From an uncultured Bacteroidia bacterium (GTDB lineage Bacteria > Bacteroidota > Bacteroidia > Bacteroidales > F082): a DNA stretch of 54,437 nt. The first letter of the stretch is position 1. The number at the start of each line of letters is the position of its first letter. The position numbers and the translations under genes were made by a program. Of this stretch, positions 42,056-50,774 are shown in pieces. The stretch is from positions 1 to 54,437 of the forward strand of contig CACXQV010000024.1 in assembly GCA_902769875.1 (NCBI GenBank), in the 5' to 3' direction. The notes below the pieces were generated by a model, which was given only the letters and a program-made list of their open reading frames with translations, ran no database searches and had not been told where the DNA came from.

Positions 42056-43264
42056 ATGAGCGAAATCATCCTTTCCAACAGAGTTTTGAACATGGCTGAA
42101 TCGGCAACCTTAGCCATGACCAACAAGAGCCGCGAGCTGAAAGCCCAAGGCATCGACGTCATCAGCCTGAGCATCGGCGAACCCGACTTCAACACGCCCG
42201 AATCGGCCAAGCAAGCCGGTGTTGACGCCATCAACAACAACGACACGCACTACCCGCCCGTGCCCGGCACGCCCGCGCTGCGCAAGGCCATCGCCAACAA
42301 ACTGAAACGCGACAACGGCCTCGACTACAAGGAAACCGACATCCTCGTTTCCAACGGTGCCAAGCAGGCCATCAACAACGCACTTTTGGCCATCGTCAAC
42401 GACGGCGACGAGGTCATCATCCCCGCCCCGTTCTGGGTCTCCTACCCCGAAATGGTGAAATTGGCTGGCGGCGTGCCCGTCATCGTCAAGAGTGACATCG
42501 CACACGATTTCAAGATCACCGCCGAGCAACTCGAAAAGGCCATCACGCCCAAGACCAAGGTGTTCATGATCAACACGCCTTGCAACCCCAGCGGCAGCGT
42601 GTTCACCAAGGCCGAACTGACCGCCATCGCCGAAGTCTTGAAGAAATATCCCCAAATCATCATCATCTCCGACGAGATTTATGAGTTCATCCAATACGAG
42701 CAGAAGCACGAGAGCATGGGACAGTTCGATTTCCTGAAGGACCGCCTCGTCCTCGTCAACGGCGTGGCCAAGGGCTATGCCATGACGGGTTGGCGCATCG
42801 GCTACATCGCCGCGCCCCAAGCCATCGTGAAGGCCACCAACAAGATCCAAGGCCAAATCACCTCCGGCATTTGCACCATCGCGCAAGCCGCCGCAGCCAA
42901 GGCCATGGAACTCAGCCCCGAAAACTCAACGGAAATTCAAGAAATGCTGAAGGCCTTCCGCCACCGCCGCGACACCTTCGTGAAACTGCTGAACGAAATC
43001 CCTGGCGTGAAATGCAACACTCCCGCCGGTGCGTTCTATGTGTTCCCCGAAGTGAAGTCGTTCTACGGCAAGACCGACGGCGAAACCACCATCAAGGGCA
43101 GCGACGACCTCTGCATGTGGCTGCTCTACAATGCCCATGTGGCTTGCGTGGCCGGCAACGCTTTCGGCAACGACGACTGCATCCGCCTGTCGTATGCCAC
43201 GAGCGAGGACAAACTCATCGAGGCCGTGAAGCGCATCAAGGCTGCATTGGCCAAACTCCACTAA
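42056..43264 (+). CDS. Class I PLP aminotransferase, aspartate aminotransferase type
   Basis: 402 residues. Class I fold with SLSIGEPDFNTPESAK, THYPPVPGTPALRKAIA, SNGAKQAINNALLA, NTPCNPSGSVFTKAEL, IISDEIYEFIQY and the PLP Lys in NGVAKGYAMTGWRIGYI; the C-terminus has NDDCIRLSYATSED with the substrate-binding Arg. It most likely exchanges amino groups between aspartate and 2-oxoglutarate; a broader or prephenate-directed specificity cannot be excluded. Own promoter with a long leader. Confidence 0.92.
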   Translation: MSEIILSNRVLNMAESATLAMTNKSRELKAQGIDVISLSIGEPDFNTPESAKQAGVDAINNNDTHYPPVPGTPALRKAIANKLKRDNGLDYKETDILVSNGAKQAINNALLAIVNDGDEVIIPAPFWVSYPEMVKLAGGVPVIVKSDIAHDFKITAEQLEKAITPKTKVFMINTPCNPSGSVFTKAELTAIAEVLKKYPQIIIISDEIYEFIQYEQKHESMGQFDFLKDRLVLVNGVAKGYAMTGWRIGYIAAPQAIVKATNKIQGQITSGICTIAQAAAAKAMELSPENSTEIQEMLKAFRHRRDTFVKLLNEIPGVKCNTPAGAFYVFPEVKSFYGKTDGETTIKGSDDLCMWLLYNAHVACVAGNAFGNDDCIRLSYATSEDKLIEAVKRIKAALAKLH

Positions 43265-43274
43265 TTTAAAAATT

Positions 43275-43374
43275 CGGAATTATGAATGCGGAATGCTGAA
43301 TGAAGGGCTAAGCCCAGCTTGCATTCTGCATTCATAATTCATAATTCCGCATTCTGCATTCCGCATTAAAAACC
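43275..43374. repeat. Imperfect inverted repeat of GCGGAAT/ATTATGAAT words
   Basis: The left part (GGAATTATGAATGCGGAATG near 43276) is mirrored by the right part (CATTCATAATTC and GCATTCTGCATTCCGCATT near 43328-43366), with a GGGCTAAGCCC dyad in the loop (43305-43315). It fills most of the gap between the aminotransferase and DUF4254 genes. No open frame or promoter seen. Confidence 0.55.
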
Positions 43375-43381
43375 CTACGCC

Positions 43382-43999
43382 ATGATCATCCTTTCCACCG
43401 AACCGATTCTTCCCATCTTCAACCAAGCCATCGCCGACTATCATAAGTTTGACGACGTGAATCATCCTTGCGAAAACCCATACGAAAGACTGACCATCGA
43501 ATGGTATCTTTATAATAAGGTGTGGATTGACACGGTGCAGTGGCACTTGGAAGACCTCATCCGCGATCCGAACATCGACCCCGTGGAAGCCTTGGCCTTG
43601 AAACGCCGCATCGACAAGTCGAACCAAGACAGGACGGACATCGTGGAGATGATTGATGGATACTATCTTCTTCTATTCCAACGTGTTGAACCCAAGGAAA
43701 ACGCCACGCTCAACACAGAAAGTCCTGCTTGGGCCATCGACCGCCTTTCGATTCTGCAACTAAAGATTTACCACATGAAGGCCGAGGTGGAACGTGCCGA
43801 CGTGAGCGAAGAACACAAGACAAAATGCGAGGAAAAACTGCGCGTGTTGCAAGAACAAAACACCGACCTTTGCACCGCCATCGACCAGCTGATGGAGTGC
43901 TACAAAACGGGCGAAAAGGTGATGAAGGTCTATAAGCAGATGAAGATGTACAACGACCCTGCACTGAACCCTGTGCTCTACGGGCAAAATAATAATTGA
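43382..43999 (+). CDS. DUF4254 protein
   Basis: 205 residues, almost entirely helical, no signal peptide. The block YERLTIEWYLYNKVWIDTVQ followed by WHLEDLIRDPNI is the DUF4254 hallmark, then LALKRRIDKSNQDRTDIVEM and SPAWAIDRLSILQLKIYHM. In Bacteroidota this family sits next to GT9 glycosyltransferases, as here, which suggests a link to LPS core sugars, but no activity is known. The 109 bases that follow contain AATTATCA/ATTCGTG repeats. Confidence 0.9.
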   Translation: MIILSTEPILPIFNQAIADYHKFDDVNHPCENPYERLTIEWYLYNKVWIDTVQWHLEDLIRDPNIDPVEALALKRRIDKSNQDRTDIVEMIDGYYLLLFQRVEPKENATLNTESPAWAIDRLSILQLKIYHMKAEVERADVSEEHKTKCEEKLRVLQEQNTDLCTAIDQLMECYKTGEKVMKVYKQMKMYNDPALNPVLYGQNNN

Positions 44000-44095
44000 T
44001 AAAACACGAATTATCAAGAATTTATCACAAATTATCATCAATTTTATTTTTGAATGATTCGTATCCGATTCGTGAACATTCGTGTTAAACATCTC
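44000..44095. repeat. Short AATTATCA and ATTCGTG word repeats
   Basis: Between the DUF4254 and GT9 genes: words GAATTATCA, GAATTTATCAC, AAATTATCA in a row, then GATTCGTATC, GATTCGTGAAC, ATTCGTGTT. They resemble the other intergenic word repeats of this window. No promoter of the TAnnTTTG kind is certain here. Confidence 0.5.
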
Positions 44096-44108
44096 CAATC
44101 AAAATGCA

Positions 44109-45119
44109 TTGAAAAGGCTACTAATCATAAGGTTTTCAGCTTTGGGCGACATCGCCATGACGGTGCCTGTCGTCCACGACTTGGCTGTGCAATACCCTGA
44201 ATTGGAGATTACCATGCTCAGTAGGGAGATGGCGAGGCCGTTGTTTGAGCAAATGCCTAAAAACGTGCATTTTTTTGGTGCAGATTTGAAAGGCCGACAC
44301 AAAGGGCTTTTCGGCTTGAACCGTTTGATAGCAAACGATCTCCACTATGAGAACTTTGACTATGTTGCTGATTTCCATGATGTACTACGCAGCATTATAG
44401 TGAGGTTGAATTGCCGAATGCTTGGACAAAAAGTCGCCAAAATCGACAAGGGACGCAAAGGCAAAAAGGCCTTGACCCGACAGAAGAACAAGGTTTTTGT
44501 GCAACAGGCCACTTCTTTTGGGCGGTATGCCAAGGTGTTGGAACTGTTGGGCTTCCCCATCGAACCGCAATTTGTGAAACTGGATTATTCTGCTTTTTGC
44601 GGGACGCAAAAACCGACAAATGAGACTTGGATTGGCATTGCGCCTTTCGCAAAACATCAAGCCAAGGTTTATCCTTTGGAAAAAATGGAGGAAGTCATAA
44701 AGGCTTTGAGCGAGAGGAAAAACACGACCGTTTTCCTTTTCGGTGGCGGCAAAGAGGAGAAACGGAAGATTGCAGAACTTTGTTCCAAATATCCAAACGT
44801 GCAAACCGCTCAAAATCAGCAAGGTTTGAAAGGCGAACTTGCGCTGATGGGCCAGTTGGACGTGATGCTCTCGATGGACTCGGCCAACATGCACTTGGCT
44901 TCGTTGGTTGGGACGAGGGTGGTTTCCATTTGGGGCGGCACACATCCCTTCGCCGGATTCTTGGGCTGGAACCAAAAACCAGCCGATTGCGTCCAACTCG
45001 ATTTGCCCTGCCGTCCCTGCTCTGTTTATGGGAACAAGCCTTGTCTTAGAGGCGATTACGCCTGCTTGAACGGCATTGCTCCAAGCCAAATCATTGAAAA
45101 ATCGGTCGGCCATGAGTGA
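44109..45119 (+). CDS. Glycosyltransferase family 9 (heptosyltransferase type)
   Basis: 336 residues from the TTG giving (M)KRLLIIRFSALGDIAMTVPV, the standard GT9 start. A GTG at 44082 would add nine residues not found in the family. GT9 enzymes add heptose or related sugars to the LPS core at the inner face of the inner membrane. The C-terminal signature is MLSMDSANMHLASLVGTRVV followed by SIWGGTHPFAGFLGW; FGGGKEEKRKIAELC is the donor-binding strand. A C-terminal Cys pair, LPCRPCSVYGNKPC, is common in the Bacteroidota branch. It overlaps menG by 8 bases. Confidence 0.9.
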   Translation: MKRLLIIRFSALGDIAMTVPVVHDLAVQYPELEITMLSREMARPLFEQMPKNVHFFGADLKGRHKGLFGLNRLIANDLHYENFDYVADFHDVLRSIIVRLNCRMLGQKVAKIDKGRKGKKALTRQKNKVFVQQATSFGRYAKVLELLGFPIEPQFVKLDYSAFCGTQKPTNETWIGIAPFAKHQAKVYPLEKMEEVIKALSERKNTTVFLFGGGKEEKRKIAELCSKYPNVQTAQNQQGLKGELALMGQLDVMLSMDSANMHLASLVGTRVVSIWGGTHPFAGFLGWNQKPADCVQLDLPCRPCSVYGNKPCLRGDYACLNGIAPSQIIEKSVGHE

Positions 45120-45810
45120 TTCCCCCATCGCAACCATGTTCGACCGCATCTCGCCCAAATACGATGCGCTCAACCATTTGCTCTCGCTTAATATAGATCA
45201 GGTGTGGCGGCTCAAGACGGCCATGAAAGTTGCCAATCATCATCCCAAAGCCATTTTGGACCTCGCCACGGGCACGGCAGACTTGGCCATCGCTTTGGCG
45301 AAACGCAACCCGCAAGCCAAAATCATCGGAATGGACATTTCGGAAAAGATGTTGGAGCTTGGCAAGGCAAAAACCGAGAAACGAGGCCTTGGTAGCCAAA
45401 TCGAACTGCGTTTGGGCGACGCCGCCGCTTTGCCTTTCGAGGACAACAGTTTCGATGCCGTCACGGTGGCCTTCGGCGTCAGGAACTTTGAGGATTTGGA
45501 CAAGGGGCTTTCCGAAATCAGCCGCGTCTTGAAGCCCAACGGAAAAGCAGTCATTTTGGAGTTCTCGCTGCCCGAAAAATCCCCCATCAAGCAACTTTAC
45601 AGATTGTATTTCAACCGTTTGCTGCCCTTCATCGGGAAAGCCGTTTCAAAAGACAAGAGCGCCTATTCCTACCTGCCACAATCGGTGGAAAAATTCCCCA
45701 AACCCAATGCTTTCCTTGCAATGCTTTCCTCTTTCGGCCTTGAAAACGGCCAAGCGCAACCACTGACCTTCGGCATCGCCACATTGTACTCGGCACAAAA
45801 AAGACAGTGA
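45112..45810 (+). CDS. ubiE: Demethylmenaquinone methyltransferase
   Basis: 232 residues from the ATG giving MSDSPIATMFDRISPKYDAL. It makes menaquinone by SAM-dependent C-methylation (also called menG). Motifs are LNIDQVWRLKTA, ILDLATGTADLAIALAK (SAM binding), GMDISEKMLELG, GDAAALPFEDNSFDAVTVAF followed by GVRNFEDLDKGL, and the late YSYLPQSVEKFP. The start lies inside the end of the GT9 gene. In many Bacteroidota porT directly follows it; here a large MscS gene lies between. Confidence 0.94.
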   Translation: MSDSPIATMFDRISPKYDALNHLLSLNIDQVWRLKTAMKVANHHPKAILDLATGTADLAIALAKRNPQAKIIGMDISEKMLELGKAKTEKRGLGSQIELRLGDAAALPFEDNSFDAVTVAFGVRNFEDLDKGLSEISRVLKPNGKAVILEFSLPEKSPIKQLYRLYFNRLLPFIGKAVSKDKSAYSYLPQSVEKFPKPNAFLAMLSSFGLENGQAQPLTFGIATLYSAQKRQ

Positions 45811-45839
45811 ATCATCGGGCAGACAAGCGCTTTTTTTCC

Positions 45840-45847
45840 TATTTTTG
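45840..45847 (+). promoter_or_regulatory. Promoter -7 element, MscS-type channel
   Basis: TATTTTTG (TAnnTTTG) followed by CGCA, 20 bases before the ATG at 45868, directly after the ubiE stop. Confidence 0.58.
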
Positions 45848-45867
45848 CGCAATATTAGTCAAACAGC

Positions 45868-48645
45868 ATGAAAAAGAGATACTTAATTCTCATTGCCATC
45901 ATCGCAATGGCTCTGCCAATCTTCGCCCAACCCGAAGAGACCCTCAGCCACAGGTTGCAAACCCTCAGAAACGAGCTGCAACTCGACTACCAGCGGATGG
46001 CCTCGACACAAAGCAGGATTTCAGTCAATTACGACATACAGCACCGAAAGATGGTGAACATCATGAAGAAGTGCAACGAACTTTCGCTGCGGCTGTATTC
46101 GCAAAAGCAGGAATACACGCTCGACCTCTGTTTTGCCTTGGAAATTGTCAAGAGAGAGTTTGAGGATTTCGACAAAGGCCGCACGCCCTACGACCGCATC
46201 GTAAGCAACTTGGACATCGAAATCGACCGTTACGCCCGCCTCATCGAGTCGCTACGGCGGCTTCCTCCCGAAATAAAAGAGGTGTACAACCTGCCCGACA
46301 GCCTCGCTTACCGCAACGACACCTTGGAACAGCACATCATCCTCAACAGCGACACCCGCATCGACCTTGCAGCCGAGGCCAAGACGATGAACGACTCGGT
46401 GGCCCTGCTCTTCGTCCTCGACGAAAAAGGCGAGCGCAACCGCGACACTTGCCTCTACTTCGCCACCAACCTGCTCAAGATGTACGCCGAAAGCCGCGAC
46501 CTCATCATAACCGACAGCATTCACTACCGCGAAGCCTACCTGCGCCTGAAGGAATCATACGACTATGCCCAAAAATACTACAAACTGCTCCAGAGACGCA
46601 TTTTCGTAGAAGGCCAAACCCCTTGGCCCGTAATCCTTTCGGAGCCGAGGCGCTATTGGAAAGAAGCCAAGGAAGACTTGTTGAACAAATACGGCTTGAC
46701 CTCATTTGTCGATGGAAAGATTAGCGACACAATGACCCTCGCCGTTCCAAAGACAGCTTTCGATAGCCTCTCCTTGCTCCCTTCCACAACGGATGATTCA
46801 ATAGCCACCGACACAATGGCCATCCTTCCCACGGTGGCCGACAACACCGCGACCCAACAGCCTGACGACAGCGACATGATCTACGAAAACAACATGCTCC
46901 ATTTCCTGCTGTTTTTCGTCATCATTTATCTGACTTTCGGGCTGTTGCTATGCTGGCTTTTGGCCACAATCTTGCTCTGGCCCGTTTTCCGTTTCGTGAA
47001 GCCACTGAAGAACAGCATCACCAAGGTGCAACGGCGCTATCTCAACCTGTTGGCCGGCATACTTCTCTTTGTGCTTTTCCGCAGCATAGGGCTGATGGGG
47101 ATTGAAGGCAGCGACTTGTTCGACAAAGCCGTCTCGCTCACCAACACCTTCCTTTGGCTGCTCGCGGCCATCATCACCGCGCTGCTCATCAGGATCGACT
47201 CCGACCACCTGAAGGACAGCATCGCACTTTACCGTCCAGCCATCTATCTGGCCATTTTGGTCATCGGCTTCCGTGCCATCTTCCTGCCGAACCTGATGAT
47301 GAACATCCTTTTCCCAGGCCTCTTGAGCCTTTTCCTCGTGTGGCATCTCATCGCTTGCATTCGTTACGGCAAACGTGTTGAAAGGAGCGACCGCATCTTG
47401 GGCTGGATTTCGCTTTCCATCACATTTGCCACGCAATTGCTGGCGGTTTCGGGCTTCATTTTTGCTGCCTTGCTCATCTTGATTTGGTGGTATTTCCAGT
47501 TGGCCGTCGTCCACACCATGACCACCATCTGGCACCTCATCACCCTTTACAAGGAAAAGCGGATGAAACGCCGCATCAACGAATACAAGGAACGCATCAC
47601 CTACGTTAGCGGTTCCGACAAGGAAGCCCTTCTGTTCGGGGCCACTTGGTTCTACGACCTCATCAAGGAAATGGTGCTCCCCGTGCTTGCGCTGATGGCC
47701 GTCCCATTCTGCATCCACCTTGCCTTGGATGTGTTCGATTTCGACGACCTTTATTACTCTCTCTATCACGAACCATTTTATCAAGTCGTCAATTCCAAAG
47801 GCGAGAACACCTTCCGAATATCCTTTTACTCAATCATTTACTTGATTGGGCTTATGTTCGTGTTCCGCTATTTCAGCAAGGCGATCCATGTTTTGTGGCA
47901 GCAAAGCCGCTACTCCATATTCCTGCGCAAAAACAAGCGCAAGAGCATCCGCAAGAACGAAATCAACCTTTCGTTAGGCAACAGCATCATCAGCGTTTTG
48001 GTTTGGATGACATACATCATCATCGTCTTCATCACCCTGAGGATTCCCACCGGATCATTAGGCCTTGTGGCAGGCGGTTTCTCGGCGGGTGTCGGTTTGG
48101 CCCTGAAAGACATCATCAACAACACCGTCTACGGCGTGCAGCTCTTGACGGGTCGCCTGAAAATCGGCGACTGGATTGAGTGCGACGGAGTGCGCGGCAC
48201 AGTGACCGACATCAACTACCAAAGCACACAGATAGAGACCATCAACGGCACCACGGTTTCGTTCCTCAACGCCAACTTGTTTGCCAAGAGTTTCACCAAC
48301 CTCACCAAGAGCAACTCATACGAATTCCTCAAGATAAAGGTAAGCATAGCCTACGGCACCGACATACAGCGCACACGCGAGGTTTTGGAGGAAGCCATGC
48401 AATCCTTGCGCACCAAGGATGCCTACGGGCGCGAGGTGGTGGAACCCAAGAAGGGCATCTATGTGGTGTTGGGCGAATTTGGCGACAGCGGTGTTGAGAT
48501 TTGGGTGAAGCAATACGTACTTGCCGCAGAACGCATCGGCTATATCGACCGCGCCAAAGAAGTGATTTACAACACCTTGAACGCCAACGGAATCATAATC
48601 CCGTTCCCACAACGCGACATCCATATCATCAAGGACGAAGGATGA
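45868..48645 (+). CDS. Large MscS-family mechanosensitive channel
   Basis: 925 residues. Signal peptide 1-22 (MALPIFAQ), then a long periplasmic, largely helical region to about residue 330, then some eleven membrane spans, and the MscS core at about 690-900: GLVAGGFSAGVGLALKDIIN (pore helix), GDWIECDGVRGTVTDINY and the C-terminal alpha-beta domain ending FPQRDIHII. The layout is like MscK/MscM, which open under membrane tension to release solutes. It lies between ubiE and porT and has its own promoter. Confidence 0.9.
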   Translation: MKKRYLILIAIIAMALPIFAQPEETLSHRLQTLRNELQLDYQRMASTQSRISVNYDIQHRKMVNIMKKCNELSLRLYSQKQEYTLDLCFALEIVKREFEDFDKGRTPYDRIVSNLDIEIDRYARLIESLRRLPPEIKEVYNLPDSLAYRNDTLEQHIILNSDTRIDLAAEAKTMNDSVALLFVLDEKGERNRDTCLYFATNLLKMYAESRDLIITDSIHYREAYLRLKESYDYAQKYYKLLQRRIFVEGQTPWPVILSEPRRYWKEAKEDLLNKYGLTSFVDGKISDTMTLAVPKTAFDSLSLLPSTTDDSIATDTMAILPTVADNTATQQPDDSDMIYENNMLHFLLFFVIIYLTFGLLLCWLLATILLWPVFRFVKPLKNSITKVQRRYLNLLAGILLFVLFRSIGLMGIEGSDLFDKAVSLTNTFLWLLAAIITALLIRIDSDHLKDSIALYRPAIYLAILVIGFRAIFLPNLMMNILFPGLLSLFLVWHLIACIRYGKRVERSDRILGWISLSITFATQLLAVSGFIFAALLILIWWYFQLAVVHTMTTIWHLITLYKEKRMKRRINEYKERITYVSGSDKEALLFGATWFYDLIKEMVLPVLALMAVPFCIHLALDVFDFDDLYYSLYHEPFYQVVNSKGENTFRISFYSIIYLIGLMFVFRYFSKAIHVLWQQSRYSIFLRKNKRKSIRKNEINLSLGNSIISVLVWMTYIIIVFITLRIPTGSLGLVAGGFSAGVGLALKDIINNTVYGVQLLTGRLKIGDWIECDGVRGTVTDINYQSTQIETINGTTVSFLNANLFAKSFTNLTKSNSYEFLKIKVSIAYGTDIQRTREVLEEAMQSLRTKDAYGREVVEPKKGIYVVLGEFGDSGVEIWVKQYVLAAERIGYIDRAKEVIYNTLNANGIIIPFPQRDIHIIKDEG

Positions 48646-48716
48646 TTTTTTTCGGAAACTATCCGCAATAAAAGCCGTTTTTCATCGTTATCGACAATAA
48701 TCAAAACTAAACTGCA

Positions 48717-49514
48717 TTGAAAAAAGCATTGAAATTATCCACCATTGTGCTGCTGCTCACCCTTTGGGTCGCTCCCGCACAAGCCCAACGCAGAGTGGTC
48801 CACTACCTGCCCAAATACGAGCAGGAGCCCTATCATTTCGGCTTCCTGATCGCCTACAACCAAATGATGTATTCCATCAAGACAACAGAGAATTACCAAA
48901 ACAAGCCTCAGCCCGCCGATTCGTGGCCCAACGGCCAATACAGCGTGCCCAACACCGAGTGCATCTATGTCCACAACATAGAGACGGAACAAACGCCCGG
49001 CTTCACCGTGGGCATCATCGGAAGCAAACGCCTCGGACGATATTTCGACTTGCGATTCATCCCCTCACTGAGCTTCAGCGAGCGTCGGATGCACTACAGG
49101 CTCGCCATCAAAGGGAAAGACGGCACGATGGACATGAAAGACATCACCAAATCAATAGGCACCACCTTTGTGGAGTTTCCGCTCAACATCAAGTACCGCT
49201 CCAAGCGCTACAACAACATCGGAGCCTATGTGTTTGGCGGCATCAACCCGAAGCTCGACTTGGCCTCGCAAAAGGACAACAAGGATAACATCAACGGAGT
49301 GGAGTTCATTAACAACCTCGTCACCAAGCGTTTCGACTTTGCGGGTGAGCTCGGAGCCGGTTTCGACATCTACAACCAATGGTTCAAGATGGGCATAGAG
49401 GTGAAGATGAGCTACGGCATACTCGACATCGTGAAGAACGAAGCCTTCATCTACACCGCCCCTATCGACAAATTGCGCAACAAATTGTTCCAAGTCTCGC
49501 TGATTTTCGAATAA
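48717..49514 (+). CDS. porT: Type IX secretion system outer-membrane protein PorT
   Basis: 265 residues from a TTG giving (M)KKALKLSTIVLLL; no ATG is well placed. Signal peptide ending in PAQAQ, then a small beta-barrel of the PorT family: HYLPKYEQEPYHFGFLIAYN, TPGFTVGIIGSKRLGRYFDL, FVEFPLNIKYRSKRYNNIGA, DIYNQWFKMGIEVKMSYG, and a C-terminal Phe (SLIFE region) typical of barrels. PorT is needed for T9SS export in P. gingivalis. The family usually follows ubiE, which supports the call. The same TGCATTGAAAA context precedes the GT9 start. Confidence 0.85.
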   Translation: MKKALKLSTIVLLLTLWVAPAQAQRRVVHYLPKYEQEPYHFGFLIAYNQMMYSIKTTENYQNKPQPADSWPNGQYSVPNTECIYVHNIETEQTPGFTVGIIGSKRLGRYFDLRFIPSLSFSERRMHYRLAIKGKDGTMDMKDITKSIGTTFVEFPLNIKYRSKRYNNIGAYVFGGINPKLDLASQKDNKDNINGVEFINNLVTKRFDFAGELGAGFDIYNQWFKMGIEVKMSYGILDIVKNEAFIYTAPIDKLRNKLFQVSLIFE

Positions 49515-49605
49515 ACCAACAATTTTTATTTGATTAGAAATCAATAAATTATGAAAATATCAAGATTTTTCTCATCAAAAACGTTGCGCGTATCGAAATT
49601 TTGTC

Positions 49606-49613
49606 TACTTTTG
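49606..49613 (+). promoter_or_regulatory. Promoter -7 element, tRNA-Glu
   Basis: TACTTTTG followed by CAGCG, 26 bases before the tRNA. A TTG at 49584-49586 lies 19 bases upstream, at the spacing of the Bacteroidota -33 element. Confidence 0.65.
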
Positions 49614-49639
49614 CAGCGTCAAAACTGACACACCGAAGT

Positions 49640-49713
49640 GGTCTCTTCGTCTAGTCTGGTCAGGACGTCAGGTTTTCATCCTGGTAACTCGGGTTCAAAT
49701 CCCGGAGAGACTA
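49640..49713 (+). tRNA. tRNA-Glu (anticodon TTC)
   Basis: A full cloverleaf can be drawn: acceptor GGTCTCT with AGAGACT (G-T at the first pair), anticodon stem TCAGG/CCTGG with loop TTTTCAT giving anticodon TTC, T-arm stem TCGGG/CCCGG with loop TTCAAAT, discriminator A at 49713. CCA is not encoded. A promoter lies upstream and a hairpin terminator follows. The 349-base gap 49515-49863 holds this tRNA, its promoter and two terminators. Confidence 0.96.
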
Positions 49714-49724
49714 CAAAAACAAAG

Positions 49725-49760
49725 AATCCCTATCTGAATTTAAGCAGTTAGGGATTTTTT
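49725..49760 (+). terminator. Rho-independent terminator after tRNA-Glu
   Basis: Arms AATCCCTA (49725-49732) and TAGGGATT (49749-49756), perfectly complementary, followed by a T-run to 49760. It ends the tRNA transcript. Confidence 0.82.
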
Positions 49761-49804
49761 ATTGCCCTTTTGACCCACATTTTGCGAAACCCTTTCTTTC
49801 AATC

Positions 49805-49840
49805 CTAAAAAAGGCCGTTCCTATTGAAAGGAACGGCCTT
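49805..49840 (-). terminator. Rho-independent terminator for the higBA operon
   Basis: Perfect 11-base arms AAGGCCGTTCC (49811-49821) and GGAACGGCCTT (49830-49840). On the minus strand it is followed by a T-run (from the AAAAAA at about 49807-49812), so it ends the higBA message. Confidence 0.82.
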
Positions 49841-49863
49841 GTGCGTAGTGTGCTGCCTGTCCG

Positions 49864-50184
49864 TCACCAGAGTGCGACGCGACCGAATGAGCCAAGGTCG
49901 AGGCTGGCAGAGGGAACGCCTAACGCCTTGAACGCTCGCATGATGGTGGAGTAAGCGATGTTTCGCCCGCTCTCCATCTTCGAGACATACGATTTCTTCA
50001 CACCCATACGCTCTCCGAGCTGCTCTTGGGTGAGTCCCTGTTTCTTGCGGGTCTCCTTGATGGCCTCGCCGATGAAGTATTCGTCCACTTCCTTTTTCAA
50101 TCTGGCCTCGAACTCGTCCCTTTCTGGAGTGCCGATGGAACCAACAATTTCGTCAAGCACTTCTTCTTGTGTGTACAGTTTCAT
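49864..50184 (-). CDS. HigA-type antitoxin, XRE helix-turn-helix
   Basis: 106 residues. An XRE helix-turn-helix covers about 38-95: EAIKETRKKQGLTQEQLGER followed by MGVKKSYVSKMESGRN. The N-terminal 37 residues are acidic and helical, as in HigA proteins that neutralise a RelE-fold toxin and repress their own promoter. It follows the toxin gene after 12 bases, the reverse (higBA) order. A terminator follows at 49805-49840. Confidence 0.88.
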   Translation of the reverse strand: MKLYTQEEVLDEIVGSIGTPERDEFEARLKKEVDEYFIGEAIKETRKKQGLTQEQLGERMGVKKSYVSKMESGRNIAYSTIMRAFKALGVPSASLDLGSFGRVALW

Positions 50185-50196
50185 ATCGCAGTTTGT

Positions 50197-50526
50197 TTAT
50201 TTGTTCTCAAAATATTCCTTTCTAAGCATTTCCGCCTTATCAATTTCCCTTTGGGGTGTCTTGTCCGATTTCTTCACAAAGCCATGTGTAGCCACAATTA
50301 GCGTGTTTGTCCTTGTGTCCCAAAAGGATAGCAATCTGTAGCAGTTTCCGCAGTGGATTGTGCGGAACTCCCAAATGTTGGTGCCTGTGAGCTTCTTGAA
50401 CACTTCGGTATCCTTGACTCCCAACTTCACTTTCTCAATATTGTAAGTCAGTTTCTTGGATGCCGAGCTGTCAATTTCTTTCAAGAAATCAAGGGCTTCT
50501 TGCATATATGCAACCTTAATTGCCAT
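50197..50526 (-). CDS. HigB-type toxin, RelE/ParE superfamily (phage Gp49-like)
   Basis: 109 residues from the ATG giving MAIKVAYMQEALDFLKEIDS. The Gp49-like pattern is clear: LKEIDSSASKKLTYNIEKVK, then IWEFRTIHCGNCYRLLSFWD, then ATHGFVKKSDKTPQREIDKA. HigB toxins cut mRNA on the ribosome. It is the first gene of the pair, with promoter TAACTTTG 22 bases upstream, and sits near tRNA-Glu. Confidence 0.88.
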   Translation of the reverse strand: MAIKVAYMQEALDFLKEIDSSASKKLTYNIEKVKLGVKDTEVFKKLTGTNIWEFRTIHCGNCYRLLSFWDTRTNTLIVATHGFVKKSDKTPQREIDKAEMLRKEYFENK

Positions 50527-50547
50527 TTTTTCAGTGTTTTCACGCTG

Positions 50548-50555
50548 CAAAGTTA
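50548..50555 (-). promoter_or_regulatory. Promoter of higBA with good -33 and -7 elements
   Basis: Minus-strand TAACTTTG at 50548-50555 preceded, 19 bases upstream, by TTTG (50575-50578). Both the -33 TTTG and the spacing match the Bacteroidota consensus. The gap 50527-50833 holds this promoter, the divergent lplA promoter and the dyad at 50796-50812; I see no gene in it. Confidence 0.7.
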
Positions 50556-50774
50556 CGAAAAGTTTTCCAATAAGCAAACATTTTGCCGTTTTTCACCACT
50601 TCTGCGAGAACTACATTACGCAAAAGAAAAGGTAGGTTGACTGCGGAATCTCTCAACAATTTCTTTCTTCCACCAATCCTGAAAACGAAAAGTCTTTCTC
50701 CACATGAGTTCCATCATCCCCAAGTGCAAAACCAAAAAAATTGCACTACAGTTTTACAATTTGATAGAAAAACA

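Noticed and set aside
49515-50600. Integration of a mobile element at tRNA-Glu
   Set aside because: No duplicate of the tRNA 3-prime end and no integrase nearby; higBA alone with its own terminator does not need such an explanation.
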